Assembly: GCA_041557595.1 (NCBI GenBank) | Contig: JBFFGE010000068.1 | Span: forward strand, 1 to 21,824 | Source of the DNA: JAOTYV01 sp041557595 | GTDB taxonomy: Bacteria; Pseudomonadota; Alphaproteobacteria; UBA8366 | DNA length: 21,824 bases | Direction of reading: 5' to 3' | Shown here: positions 8,287 to 15,697 of the stretch, piece after piece | Position numbering within the stretch: position 1 is the stretch's first letter | Layout of the letters: each line of letters begins with the position of its first letter | Notes under the pieces: model-generated | The model's database searches: none | Told to the model about the DNA's origin: nothing | Seen by the model: only the letters and a program-made list of their open reading frames with translations | Position numbers and translations under genes: made by a program

Positions 8287-8318
8287 TATTGCCCTGTTTA
8301 CCGGGGGGCTCGGCAATA
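8287..8318 (-). terminator. Possible terminator hairpin downstream of the TauD-type gene
   Basis: TATTGCC (8287-8293) and GGCAATA (8312-8318) are perfect inverted copies about 70 bases past the stop of the minus-strand dioxygenase gene. On the minus strand the stem runs into ...AATATTAGAG, which has only a weak T content. A termination role is inferred; a leader structure for the next minus-strand gene is an alternative. Confidence 0.35.
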
Positions 8319-8384
8319 ATGCGCGACCCCACGGCGCCAACCTAACTAGTCCGAAAAAGACGGGAGCGGAGCCGGGGCGCGCGG

Positions 8385-9434
8385 CTACTCGGCAGCGGCG
8401 GCCGGGGCGACATAGGTCGGCGCCCGCATCTTCACCCCCTTGCGCGGGCCCATGAGCACTTTGTTCGCGAAGGCGTCATCCAGCGGCCGGGCCTTGGCGT
8501 GGTTGAGCCACAATCGATACAACAACCGCCGGGCCGACCGATCGGCATGATCGACGAACGCCTCGCGCGCGTGCAGCATGGTGTGATTGTTGAGCCACTG
8601 GATGTCGCCCGGCTGAAATTCCATCGAGAGCTCGAATTCCGTCCGGACAGTTTGCGCGCTGATCCACTCGATCGCCTCCCGCTCCAGATCGGGCAATAAC
8701 CGGCCGATCTTGGCCGCACCATCCTTGATCGCCTTTTCGTTGAAGCGGCAACTCAACTGCCCCTCGAACCAGCTATATACCGGGATCACATGCGTCACCG
8801 CCAGGGGATCGCCGGTCGGCCCCTTGCCGTCGAGATCGAATTGAAATCCGCGGTGCAGCGCCGGCAGATACTCCGGATGGGTCTCGAGCATTTCGTTGTA
8901 GATCGTGATGGCGCTCCGGATTGTGCTCTCCCCGCCCTCCCTGGCCGGACGGACGCATAGCAATCCGACGATATCGGTCAGGTCGCAATGGGCGCGCAAC
9001 TGGGCCGACGACATGCTGCCGCGATGGGCATCCGTATTGTAGTCGAAGCCGAGGTCGGTGACCTCCTGCAGCAGTTCGCCCTTGATATTCTGTGATTCCG
9101 CCGTGCCAAGATGCGTGCCCATCCCCCAATACAGCCGGCGAAGATCCTCAGGGCTGTATTTCTCAACCGGCAGGCCGCGCATCAGGACGAGACCACGCCC
9201 GTATTCCAGTTCGTCGAGCATCGCGTCCAGAACCTTGGCGACGTTCGGCAACGGGAAATCATCCCGGGTCACCGCCTGCTCGGCCAGTCCGAGGCTCTTG
9301 GAATATTGCAAGGCGGCATCCAGCTCGTCCAACGACTCCTGGCTGAACGGCCAGATCCATGACGTGTCTTCGTAAAGCTCCTCGCTCTTCCAGGCGCAGG
9401 GAAGATCGAGTTTTTCTGGCACCGCGTCGATCAT
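8385..9434 (-). CDS. TauD/TfdA-family Fe(II)/2-oxoglutarate-dependent dioxygenase
   Basis: This is a 349-residue enzyme of the TauD/TfdA fold. The iron triad is visible as H149-x-D151 in RAHCDLTD and a distal His in NNHTMLHAR (H288 by alignment with the paralogue in this window). The arginine-rich strand ARRLLYRLWL (301-310) should hold the 2-oxoglutarate carboxylate. Such enzymes hydroxylate small substrates such as taurine, alkyl sulfates, aryloxyacetates or butyrobetaine; the substrate here cannot be assigned. The start is the ATG at 9432-9434 with GGAG eight bases upstream. The gene is divergent from the phenylalanine/tyrosine operon across 242 bases, so the two could share control. A colinear paralogue lies at 16217-17254, with H149 and D151 at identical positions. 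The tail (APTYVAPAAAAE) is low-complexity. Confidence 0.88.
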   Translation of the reverse strand: MIDAVPEKLDLPCAWKSEELYEDTSWIWPFSQESLDELDAALQYSKSLGLAEQAVTRDDFPLPNVAKVLDAMLDELEYGRGLVLMRGLPVEKYSPEDLRRLYWGMGTHLGTAESQNIKGELLQEVTDLGFDYNTDAHRGSMSSAQLRAHCDLTDIVGLLCVRPAREGGESTIRSAITIYNEMLETHPEYLPALHRGFQFDLDGKGPTGDPLAVTHVIPVYSWFEGQLSCRFNEKAIKDGAAKIGRLLPDLEREAIEWISAQTVRTEFELSMEFQPGDIQWLNNHTMLHAREAFVDHADRSARRLLYRLWLNHAKARPLDDAFANKVLMGPRKGVKMRAPTYVAPAAAAE

Positions 9435-9676
9435 AGCCGGAACTCCGCACTGGCAATGTTCAGGAGAGTTCGAAAGTTTACCGGCATAGACCGCTTGGCG
9501 ACAAGCCGCCCGGCATCGGCCGCGCGTCGCCTTTACCTGTGTAGCGAGTAACGCAATCTAAATGACCACCGGTAATCACGAAGCCGCAGCATGGGGTTGT
9601 TATCGCCGCCCACTGTGCCATATTGCGTCAAGCCAACAAGGCACAGGGGGCCATCGCAACCGCAACGGAGGCGACC
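9435..9676. promoter_or_regulatory. Divergent control region between the TauD-type gene and hpd
   Basis: These 242 bases carry the promoters of the dioxygenase gene (minus) and the phenylalanine/tyrosine operon (plus). I cannot place a convincing -35/-10 pair by eye. An inverted repeat, CTGTGCC (9613-9619) with GGCACAG (9640-9646), surrounds a 20-base centre that includes TTGCGTCAA. It lies 30-64 bases before the hpd ATG and may be an operator or a leader hairpin. No regulator gene is adjacent. Confidence 0.4.
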
Positions 9677-10762
9677 ATGGCCAGCACACGCCAAGCCCGC
9701 GACCCCGCGTGGACAAATCCCGCCGGAACCGACGGGTTCGAGTTTGTCGAATACACCGCCGAAGATCCGGCGCAGCTCGGCGCGCTGTTCGAGCGCATGG
9801 GGTTCGAGGCGGTCGCCGTGCACCGCTCGAAAGGCGTCACCCTTTACCGCCAGAACGACGTCAATTTCATCGTCAACGCCGAACCCGAGAGCTTTGCGCA
9901 GTCCTTTGCGCGCGTGCACGGCCCATCCGCCTGCGCCATGGCCTTCCGGGTCAAGAACGCCGCCGTCGCCTACGACCTCGCCATCGCAAACGGCGCCAAG
10001 CGGCATTTCGGCCCGGTCGGCCCGATGGAGCTGAACATCCCGGCGATCAAGGGCATCGGCGACAGTGTCATCTATCTGGTCGACCGGTACGGGGACTCGT
10101 CGATCTACGACGTGGATTTCATCGCGCCGGAGGGCGGCCTGCCCCGCCCGTCCGGCACCGGGCTCACCTATATCGATCATCTCACGCATAACGTCTATCG
10201 CGGCCGCATGGACAGTTGGGCGGCATTTTATGAGAAGCTCTTCAACTTCCGCGAAACGCGATACTTCGATATCGAGGGCAAGCTGACCGGGCTGCACAGC
10301 CGCGCCATGACCAGCCCGTGCGGCAAAATCCGCATCCCGATCAACGAATCCGCCGACGACAAATCGCAGATCGAGGAATACCTCGCCGCCTATCACGGCG
10401 AAGGCATCCAGCATATCGCGCTCGGCACCGACGACATCTTCGCCACGGTAGAGGCGCTGCGCGCCCGCGGCATCGACTTCATGGATCCGCCGCCCGACAG
10501 CTATTACGAGGCGGTCGACACGCGTCTGCCGGATCACGGCGAAGATATGGAGCGGCTCAAACGCAACGCCATCCTGATCGACGGCGCGCCGACCAAGGAT
10601 GGCGGGCGGCTGCTGCAAATCTTTACGCGCACCGTCATCGGGCCGATCTTCTTCGAGATTATCCAGCGCAAGGGCGACGAAGGCTTCGGCGAAGGCAATT
10701 TCCAGGCGTTGTTCGAGGCGATGGAGCAGGATCAGGTCCGCCGCGGCGAGTTGTCGGTGTAG
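9677..10762 (+). CDS. hpd: 4-hydroxyphenylpyruvate dioxygenase
   Basis: This 361-residue enzyme converts 4-hydroxyphenylpyruvate to homogentisate with O2, decarboxylation and side-chain migration. It has the two-domain vicinal-oxygen-chelate layout. The C-terminal domain holds the iron ligands H168 (YIDHLTHNV), H246 (GIQHIALGTDD) and E327 (FFEIIQRKG). The family signature GFGEGNFQALFEAMEQDQ closes the protein. The length matches bacterial members (about 350-370). I chose the ATG at 9677 behind GGAGG (9667-9671); the frame extends to an ATG at 9623 without a better ribosome site. It is the first gene of a four-gene co-oriented cluster and ends 15 bases before phhA. Its product feeds the hmgA-like enzyme two genes downstream. 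It acts in the cytoplasm. Confidence 0.96.
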   Translation: MASTRQARDPAWTNPAGTDGFEFVEYTAEDPAQLGALFERMGFEAVAVHRSKGVTLYRQNDVNFIVNAEPESFAQSFARVHGPSACAMAFRVKNAAVAYDLAIANGAKRHFGPVGPMELNIPAIKGIGDSVIYLVDRYGDSSIYDVDFIAPEGGLPRPSGTGLTYIDHLTHNVYRGRMDSWAAFYEKLFNFRETRYFDIEGKLTGLHSRAMTSPCGKIRIPINESADDKSQIEEYLAAYHGEGIQHIALGTDDIFATVEALRARGIDFMDPPPDSYYEAVDTRLPDHGEDMERLKRNAILIDGAPTKDGGRLLQIFTRTVIGPIFFEIIQRKGDEGFGEGNFQALFEAMEQDQVRRGELSV

Positions 10763-10777
10763 CGCGAGGCGAGGCCG

Positions 10778-11608
10778 ATGACCGCAATTTCAAAATCCCT
10801 GAAGACGCCGCCGTCGGACGATTTCGTCGTTGAACAAGGCTGGCAGGGATATGACGCAGGGGCACATGCCATTTGGCGGGAACTGTTCGAACGGCAATCC
10901 AGAATACTCCCCGGCCGGGCCTGCCGTGAATTCCTCGACGGTCTCGACGGGCTCGGCGTGGCGGCAGACGGCATTCCGGATTTCGCCCGGCTCTCGGACA
11001 TTCTCGACCGCGCCACGGGCTGGCGCATCGTCGCGGTGCCGGGACTGGTGCCCGACGACGTGTTCTTCTGGCATCTCGCCAACCGCCGCTTCCCGGCCAC
11101 CCATTGGATCCGGACGCCGGAGCAGATGGACTATCTGCAGGAACCCGACGTCTTTCACGACATCTACGGCCATGTGCCGATGTTGATGAACCCGGTATTT
11201 GCCGATTACATGCAAGCCTATGGCCGCGGCGGGCTCAAGGCGCTCGGCCTCGACGCCCTGCCCTATCTCGCCCGGCTCTATTGGTACACCGTGGAATTCG
11301 GATTGATCCGGACTGCCGACGGGTTGCGCATTTACGGTTCCGGGATCGTGTCGTCACGCACCGAATCGGTCTATTGCCTCGAAAGCCCGACGCCGAACCG
11401 GATCGCCTTCGATCTGATGCGCATCATGCAAACCGACTATCGCATCGACGATCTGCAGGACGTCTATTTCGTCATCGACGATTTCGCCCAGCTGTTCGAC
11501 GCGACGCGCCCGGACTTCACGCCGTATTACGCAGACCTGAAGACGCGCCCGGATCACGCGACGACGACGGTGTTGCCGTCCGACACATCGGTTCCACCAA
11601 ATCCGTAA
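10778..11608 (+). CDS. phhA: Phenylalanine 4-monooxygenase
   Basis: This 276-residue enzyme is a bacterial-type (catalytic-domain-only) aromatic amino acid hydroxylase. It converts phenylalanine to tyrosine using Fe(II), O2 and a tetrahydropterin. The iron triad is clear: H127 and H132 in DVFHDIYGHVPML and E173 in YWYTVEFGL. YGSGIVSSRTES and the stretch around FVIDDFAQLF also match the family. The ATG at 10778 follows GAGGCGAGG, only 15 bases after the hpd stop, so the two are surely co-transcribed. The recycling enzyme pterin-4a-carbinolamine dehydratase (PhhB) is not in the window. The C-terminal ~20 residues (TTTVLPSDTSVPPNP) are an unconserved-looking tail. Phenylalanine and tyrosine use then proceed by the neighbouring genes after transamination by an enzyme encoded elsewhere. 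Confidence 0.96.
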   Translation: MTAISKSLKTPPSDDFVVEQGWQGYDAGAHAIWRELFERQSRILPGRACREFLDGLDGLGVAADGIPDFARLSDILDRATGWRIVAVPGLVPDDVFFWHLANRRFPATHWIRTPEQMDYLQEPDVFHDIYGHVPMLMNPVFADYMQAYGRGGLKALGLDALPYLARLYWYTVEFGLIRTADGLRIYGSGIVSSRTESVYCLESPTPNRIAFDLMRIMQTDYRIDDLQDVYFVIDDFAQLFDATRPDFTPYYADLKTRPDHATTTVLPSDTSVPPNP

Positions 11609-11649
11609 GCGTGAACGCCGCGATACCGGCCTGTAACAGGAGAACGCCC

Positions 11650-12783
11650 ATGCGCCACTGGATTTCCTTGCCCCGGACCGAGGGCACCGCGTCGCGCCAG
11701 GCCCATGCGGACCTGCCGGCGGGCACCTATGAGCGCGAACTCGGACGCGAGGGCTTCTTCGGGCCGGCGACGCACATGGTGCACCGTCGGCCGCCGACCG
11801 GCTGGACCGATTGGGAGGGCCCGCTGCGCCCGCGCGCTTACGATCTCAACGAACTCGGCGCCGCGGACGGCCCTTGGGGCGCGGTCACCCTGCTGCACAA
11901 CGCCCATCTGCGCTATCGCTACTGGCGGACACACGGCCGCATGGAAACGCTGGCGCGCAACGGCGATGGCGACGAACTGCTGTTCGTGCACAGCGGCGAC
12001 GGCGATCTGTATTGCGATTACGGCCACCTGAAGATCGCCGAGGGCGATTATATCGTCCTGCCGCGCGGCACGCTGTGGCGCACGGAATTCGCCGGCGCTG
12101 CGGAAATCCTGATGATCGAGGCGACCAACAGCGCCTACGGCCTGCCGGACAAGGGAATGGTCGGACCGCATGCGATCTTCGATCCGGCGATACTCGACAC
12201 GCCGGTCCTCGACGACGCTTTCCGCGCGCAACAGACGCCCGACCGCGAGACCGAGACCTGGCGCATCGAGATCAAGCGCGGCAACGCGCTATCCACCGTC
12301 ACCTACCCCTACAACCCGCTGGATGCGGTCGGCTGGCATGGCGATCTCGCGCCGGTGCGGATCAACATTCGCGATATCCGCCCTTTGACCAGCCACCGCT
12401 ATCACCTGCCGCCGTCCGCGCATACCACCTTCGTCGCCGACCGCTTCGTCGTCTGCAGCTTCGTGCCGCGCCCGATCGAGACCGACCCCGGAGCGCTCAA
12501 GGTGCCGTTCTTCCACAACAACGACGATTACGACGAGGTCATCTTCTACCACCGGGGCGACTTCTTCAGCCGCGACGACATCGCGCCGGGCATGGTGACC
12601 TTCCACCCCTGCGGCTTCACCCACGGTCCGCACCCGAAGGCGCTCGAAGGCATGCTGGAAGCCCGCCGCGCCGAAACCGACGAATACGCGGTCATGGTCG
12701 ACGCCCGCGACGCGCTGACGCCGGGCGACCTGCCGGCGGGAGTGGAGAACATAGAATATGTAAATTCTTGGCGAACGGAATGA
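11650..12783 (+). CDS. hmgA: Homogentisate 1,2-dioxygenase, short divergent form
   Basis: This 377-residue cupin enzyme should open the homogentisate ring to maleylacetoacetate. The family pattern is seen in FFHNNDDYDEVIFYHRGDFF (288-306), where H289 and E296 are candidate iron ligands. TFHPCGFTHGPHPKALE follows, with H325 as the probable third ligand. Canonical enzymes have about 430-445 residues and begin with a conserved 'GFGNEFASE'-type segment; this protein lacks it and opens MRHWISLPRTEG. The N-terminal cupin half (residues ~80-160, with HSGDGDLYCDYGHLKIAEGD) is intact. The start is the ATG at 11650 with AGGAG seven bases upstream, 41 bases after phhA. Operon position strongly supports the function. 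The last codons (from about 12750) are more AT-rich than the rest. The assignment is good, but the short form means activity on a related substrate should be kept in mind. Confidence 0.85.
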   Translation: MRHWISLPRTEGTASRQAHADLPAGTYERELGREGFFGPATHMVHRRPPTGWTDWEGPLRPRAYDLNELGAADGPWGAVTLLHNAHLRYRYWRTHGRMETLARNGDGDELLFVHSGDGDLYCDYGHLKIAEGDYIVLPRGTLWRTEFAGAAEILMIEATNSAYGLPDKGMVGPHAIFDPAILDTPVLDDAFRAQQTPDRETETWRIEIKRGNALSTVTYPYNPLDAVGWHGDLAPVRINIRDIRPLTSHRYHLPPSAHTTFVADRFVVCSFVPRPIETDPGALKVPFFHNNDDYDEVIFYHRGDFFSRDDIAPGMVTFHPCGFTHGPHPKALEGMLEARRAETDEYAVMVDARDALTPGDLPAGVENIEYVNSWRTE

Positions 12784-12807
12784 CACCAGCATAACAGGAA
12801 TTCATAG

Positions 12808-13788
12808 ATGAAACTCGCCTCGCTCAAGGAAGGCGGCCGGGACGGCACGTTGATCGTCGTCGACCGGGCGTTGCAACGTTTCGTCCGTGCCGGTGCCGTC
12901 GCGCCGACACTGCAGCGCGCGATTGAAGACTGGGCAAACATCGCGCCGTCTTTGCAAGAACGTGCAGACGCACTCGAAACCGGCGGGGTCGCCAGTGAAG
13001 CCTTCGATCCGGCCGCCTGCGCGGCGCCATTGCCCCGCGCCTATCAGTTCGCCGACGCCTCGGCCTATGTGAACCACATGGAGTTGGTTCGGCGTGCCCG
13101 CGGCGCCGAGATGCCGGACAGCTTCTGGACCGATCCGCTGATGTATCAGGGTCTGTCCGACGGCTTCCTCGGGCCGCGCGATCCCATCGCCCTCGCCGAT
13201 AACGACTGGGGCATCGATTTCGAGGCGGAAGTCGCCGTCGTGCTGGACGACGTGCCGATGGGCGTCGCGCCGGAAGATGCAGGCGCGCATATCAAGCTGC
13301 TGATGCTGGTCAACGATGTCAGCCTGCGCAGCCTGGTGCCCGGCGAGATCGCCAAGGGTTTCGGATTCTTCCAGAGCAAACCGGCCAGCGCGTTTTCGCC
13401 GGTCGCCATGACACCGGATTCCCTCGGCCGGGCCTGGGACGGCGCGCGGCTGCACGGGCCGGTACGGAGCCTGGTCAACGGCAGGGAGATAGGCCACCCG
13501 GATTGCGGCATCGACATGACCTTCGGCTTTCCCGAATTGATCGCCCATGCGGCGCGGACCCGACGGCTCGGCGCGGGCACGATCCTGGGGTCCGGCACCG
13601 TCTCCAACGCCGACCGGTCGGCGGGGTCGTCCTGCCTCGCCGAAGTCCGGATGATCGAGACGATCGAGCGCGGCGCGCCGACAACCGACTTCCTCGATTT
13701 CGGCGACACGGTGCGAATCGAGATGACGGGCGCGGACGGCGATCCCCTGTTCGGTGCCATCGACCAGCGGGTCGAAAGGCACGGGTAA
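12808..13788 (+). CDS. Fumarylacetoacetate hydrolase family protein, probable fumarylacetoacetase
   Basis: This is a 326-residue member of the FAH family. In this operon it most likely hydrolyses fumarylacetoacetate to fumarate and acetoacetate. Candidate divalent-metal ligands are E139 and E141 in IDFEAEVAVVLDD, D170 in MLVNDVSLR and D83 in QFADASAY. The order and spacing resemble the Asp/Glu set of known FAH enzymes. GFFQSKPASAFSPVAM and GTILGSGTVSNAD also match. The start is the ATG at 12808 behind AGGAA, 24 bases after the hmgA-like stop, and it is the last gene of the cluster. No maleylacetoacetate isomerase gene is present; it may lie elsewhere, or the hydrolase may accept the cis isomer. 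FAH-family enzymes act on several diketo acids, so the specific reaction rests on context. Confidence 0.87.
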   Translation: MKLASLKEGGRDGTLIVVDRALQRFVRAGAVAPTLQRAIEDWANIAPSLQERADALETGGVASEAFDPAACAAPLPRAYQFADASAYVNHMELVRRARGAEMPDSFWTDPLMYQGLSDGFLGPRDPIALADNDWGIDFEAEVAVVLDDVPMGVAPEDAGAHIKLLMLVNDVSLRSLVPGEIAKGFGFFQSKPASAFSPVAMTPDSLGRAWDGARLHGPVRSLVNGREIGHPDCGIDMTFGFPELIAHAARTRRLGAGTILGSGTVSNADRSAGSSCLAEVRMIETIERGAPTTDFLDFGDTVRIEMTGADGDPLFGAIDQRVERHG

Positions 13789-13842
13789 TTTAACGGATCG
13801 CCTCAACCCGAAAATTCCTGCTCTTCCAACCCTCTTAGCGAT

Positions 13843-13868
13843 GCCGTAACGGATTTTTAACGGCTTTT
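13843..13868 (+). terminator. Weak terminator candidate of the hpd operon
   Basis: GCCGT (13843-13847) and ACGGC (13860-13864) form a short GC-rich stem followed directly by TTTT (13865-13868), 55 bases past the last stop codon of the operon. The stem is only five bases, so confidence is low. The same bases include AACGG repeats at about 10-11 base spacing that could be protein-binding sites. Confidence 0.35.
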
Positions 13869-13901
13869 AACGCATTGTGGCGCTGGATGGCGTTCTCGGG
13901 G

Positions 13902-13909
13902 TTAACCAT
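13902..13909 (+). promoter_or_regulatory. CtrA half-site-like motif TTAACCAT
   Basis: The octamer TTAACCAT is known as the extended half-site of the alphaproteobacterial cell-cycle regulator CtrA. It lies 54 bases before the ATG of the exported tandem-domain protein gene, a plausible promoter position. A TTAA-N6-TTAA pair (13857-13870) lies just upstream, one base short of the full consensus spacing. Confidence 0.3.
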
Positions 13910-13962
13910 CCAATGGGAATTCACCGCTACTCCGCGTTTTCCTGGGCCAGATTGGGTGGGTC

Positions 13963-15153
13963 ATGCGTCTTCGGCATCTTGCCGTAACTGTACTATTTTT
14001 GAGCCAAACGCTTGCGTTCTTGGCCGCCCCGCTGCGTCCGGCCGATGCCAAGGAAGTCTACCGGCTGAGCCTGCCGGACCGCGACTGGGCGATGACGTTA
14101 ACCGCCCCCAATCTGCGGCTGGGCGTAATCGAACACAGCCTGCGATACCGCAACGGCACCCCTGTCGCCTATTTCATGGGCGAAGACCCACCCAATCATC
14201 GCATCGTCTCCGCCTGGATTCAGCCGGCGAAAGGCGCGGTCGACGCCGAAGCCTGCCGCAAACAGCTGTGGTATCGCACCGAGCATAAGGGCGTGCGCAA
14301 GGAAATCATCAGGGAAGCCACCCGCGGCGAATGGAAGACCGTCGAATACACCGCCACCAAGAAGGTGCAGGGAAAGAAATCGCGCCGCCTGGACCGGGTG
14401 TACCGATCCCGCCATCTTCGGGCGTATATCGCCAAGGAAAACGTCTGCATCGACGTCAACATAACCGATCTGTCCGGTAACAAAGACACGAAGCCGCCCT
14501 TGTCCATGACGCTCGATGCGATTTCCCTCGAACCGGTGGAGGAGAAGGGATCCCGGCATTTCCCGGTCGCCACAGGTGAGGGCAATTTCGCGATACAGCT
14601 GCCGGCGACGTGGCAAACCGAAATGCACGAGCCCAAGAAGGGCAAGCACACGACGATCAATATTCGACCCAATCACGGCGGTCATTTCCTGATTCGGCTG
14701 ACCGCCATGCCGCTCACCGCGACGCGGATGGTGCACAATTCGAAGTACAGCCTGCGGAACTGGCTCAAGGAAAGCGCGGACCGGTATCTGCCCACATCGA
14801 TCGAATCCAAGGTCGAATTGACGGAACTGGAGATCGAAGACGGCTTTGGCTACTACATGCAATTGACCGACAAGAAGCCGAAAAACAAGGCGGCCCGCAA
14901 GAAATCGCTGCCCGTCTGGAATACAGGCATGGCCTGGGTCGGCGATCTGTTCGTCATCTTTTCCATCTTCACCCGGGAAGGCGATACGGAAACCGTGGAT
15001 CAGGGGATCAAGCTCATCACCGGCGCCCGGCATGTCCTGCATTGCGAGCATGGCGTCATCCGCGGCAGTTGCGTCCGCCCGCAACTGGCGAAGAACAAGC
15101 GGAAAGACGCCAAGAAAGAAACCGGATTTTTCGAGAGCATCTTCGGCAAGTAA
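13963..15153 (+). CDS. Exported protein with two similar tandem domains, unknown function
   Basis: This 396-residue protein has a Sec signal peptide (residues 1-29, ending PADA before K30) and no other membrane segment, so it should be periplasmic or secreted. The mature part looks like two copies of one alpha/beta domain, at about 31-190 and 205-375. Each copy opens with a short hydrophobic strand (RLSLPDRDWAMTL; NFAIQLPATWQTE) and strands giving IRP- or WIQP-type ends. A helix and an Arg/Lys-rich hairpin follow, and each copy closes with a strand-helix pair. The layout of the second copy recalls DcrB/PsbP/Mog1-like folds; that is my inference. Cysteines C-E-H and G-S-C lie near the end, followed by a Lys-rich tail (KNKRKDAKKETGFFESIFGK). 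The ATG at 13963 gives the signal peptide, though the ribosome site is weak. It stands alone, with a possible CtrA motif upstream. Confidence 0.75.
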   Translation: MRLRHLAVTVLFLSQTLAFLAAPLRPADAKEVYRLSLPDRDWAMTLTAPNLRLGVIEHSLRYRNGTPVAYFMGEDPPNHRIVSAWIQPAKGAVDAEACRKQLWYRTEHKGVRKEIIREATRGEWKTVEYTATKKVQGKKSRRLDRVYRSRHLRAYIAKENVCIDVNITDLSGNKDTKPPLSMTLDAISLEPVEEKGSRHFPVATGEGNFAIQLPATWQTEMHEPKKGKHTTINIRPNHGGHFLIRLTAMPLTATRMVHNSKYSLRNWLKESADRYLPTSIESKVELTELEIEDGFGYYMQLTDKKPKNKAARKKSLPVWNTGMAWVGDLFVIFSIFTREGDTETVDQGIKLITGARHVLHCEHGVIRGSCVRPQLAKNKRKDAKKETGFFESIFGK

Positions 15154-15230
15154 CCGCCGACCGCGAAGGACGCCGTTGTCGTGACCTCGTCTCTCCGGCC
15201 GAATGACCGGGTTCGACGCGCAAAAAAATA

Positions 15231-15284
15231 GGCGGGCTCGACACAGGCCCACCCAGGCCATGTCGAACCCGCCCTACCCCTTTT
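15231..15284 (-). terminator. Rho-independent terminator between convergent genes
   Basis: GGCGGGCTCGACA (15231-15243) pairs with TGTCGAACCCGCC (15261-15273) with one mismatch. Read on the minus strand, the stem is followed by TATTTTTTTG (bases 15221-15230), an excellent intrinsic terminator about 70 bases past the stop of the small exported protein gene. Read on the plus strand, TTTT (15281-15284) follows more distantly, so it may also end the tandem-domain gene transcript. Confidence 0.8.
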
Positions 15285-15346
15285 CGCCGATGTTCGGCGC
15301 CCTGGCGTAATTCCTTAGGGTCGGATCGCGAACCGGCCAAGCCGGC

Positions 15347-15682
15347 TCAGGTATGATCCACCACTTCTCCGTCGACCGTGGCGCGGCGGTTCTTGGGATC
15401 CTTCAACTGTCTCCAGCCCTCCCACTCCTCGCCGGAGCCGAGCAAACAGGTCGGTCCCCCGGGGAGTGTCATCAGCAAGGTCCAGCTTCCGCCGGAGGCG
15501 GTATAAAGCTCGACAAGACCGCCATTGCCCGACAATGCGGTGGCCGTCTTCTGTTCCTCATGTCCACTTTCCAGGGCTTTGACGATTTCCGCGCGCTCGC
15601 CGCATACCATCTGCGCGTTCGCCGGCATCGCCGCGGTCATTGCGAAGGCGGCAACGGCCGCCAGTGTCATGGAGCGCAACAT
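15347..15682 (-). CDS. Small exported protein with two cysteines, unknown function
   Basis: This gene encodes 111 residues with a Sec signal peptide (TLAAVAAFAMTAAMPANAQ, cleavage probably after ANA at residue 23). The mature part of about 88 residues is acidic to neutral and has one Cys near its start (C27) and one in GGPTCLLG (C79), which could form a disulfide. Aromatic and glycine-rich strands (LVELYTASGGSWTLLM) suggest a small beta-rich domain. I do not recognise a named family. The start is the ATG at 15682, preceded by AAGGAGG; a GTG directly before it (15685) is too close to that site. A 16-base perfect palindrome lies just upstream, and a strong terminator lies downstream, so this is a single-gene transcript. 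It may be an envelope or secreted protein; no partner is adjacent. Confidence 0.75.
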   Translation of the reverse strand: MLRSMTLAAVAAFAMTAAMPANAQMVCGERAEIVKALESGHEEQKTATALSGNGGLVELYTASGGSWTLLMTLPGGPTCLLGSGEEWEGWRQLKDPKNRRATVDGEVVDHT

Positions 15683-15697
15683 CACGCCTCCTTTCCT

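Larger units (their letters stand above)
13789..13962. other. Intergenic region after the phenylalanine/tyrosine operon
   Basis: These 174 bases contain no gene. They hold a weak terminator-like stem followed by TTTT and a cluster of TTTAACGG-type repeats. The octamer TTAACCAT follows and then a poor ribosome site (GGTGGG) before the next gene. The terminator and the motif are listed separately. Confidence 0.5.

Noticed and set aside
9466..9476. A GTTCGA string that could be a tRNA T-loop
   Set aside because: The position after GTTCGA does not fit the T-loop pattern and no acceptor, D or anticodon stems can be folded around it.
9533..10618. A 361-codon minus-strand frame opposite hpd
   Set aside because: The plus strand encodes 4-hydroxyphenylpyruvate dioxygenase with its iron ligands; the antisense frame has no domain.
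1242..11608. A functional pterin/folate link between pabBC and phhA
   Set aside because: They are 6-8 kb apart on opposite strands with unrelated genes between them, so nearness alone does not support a link.
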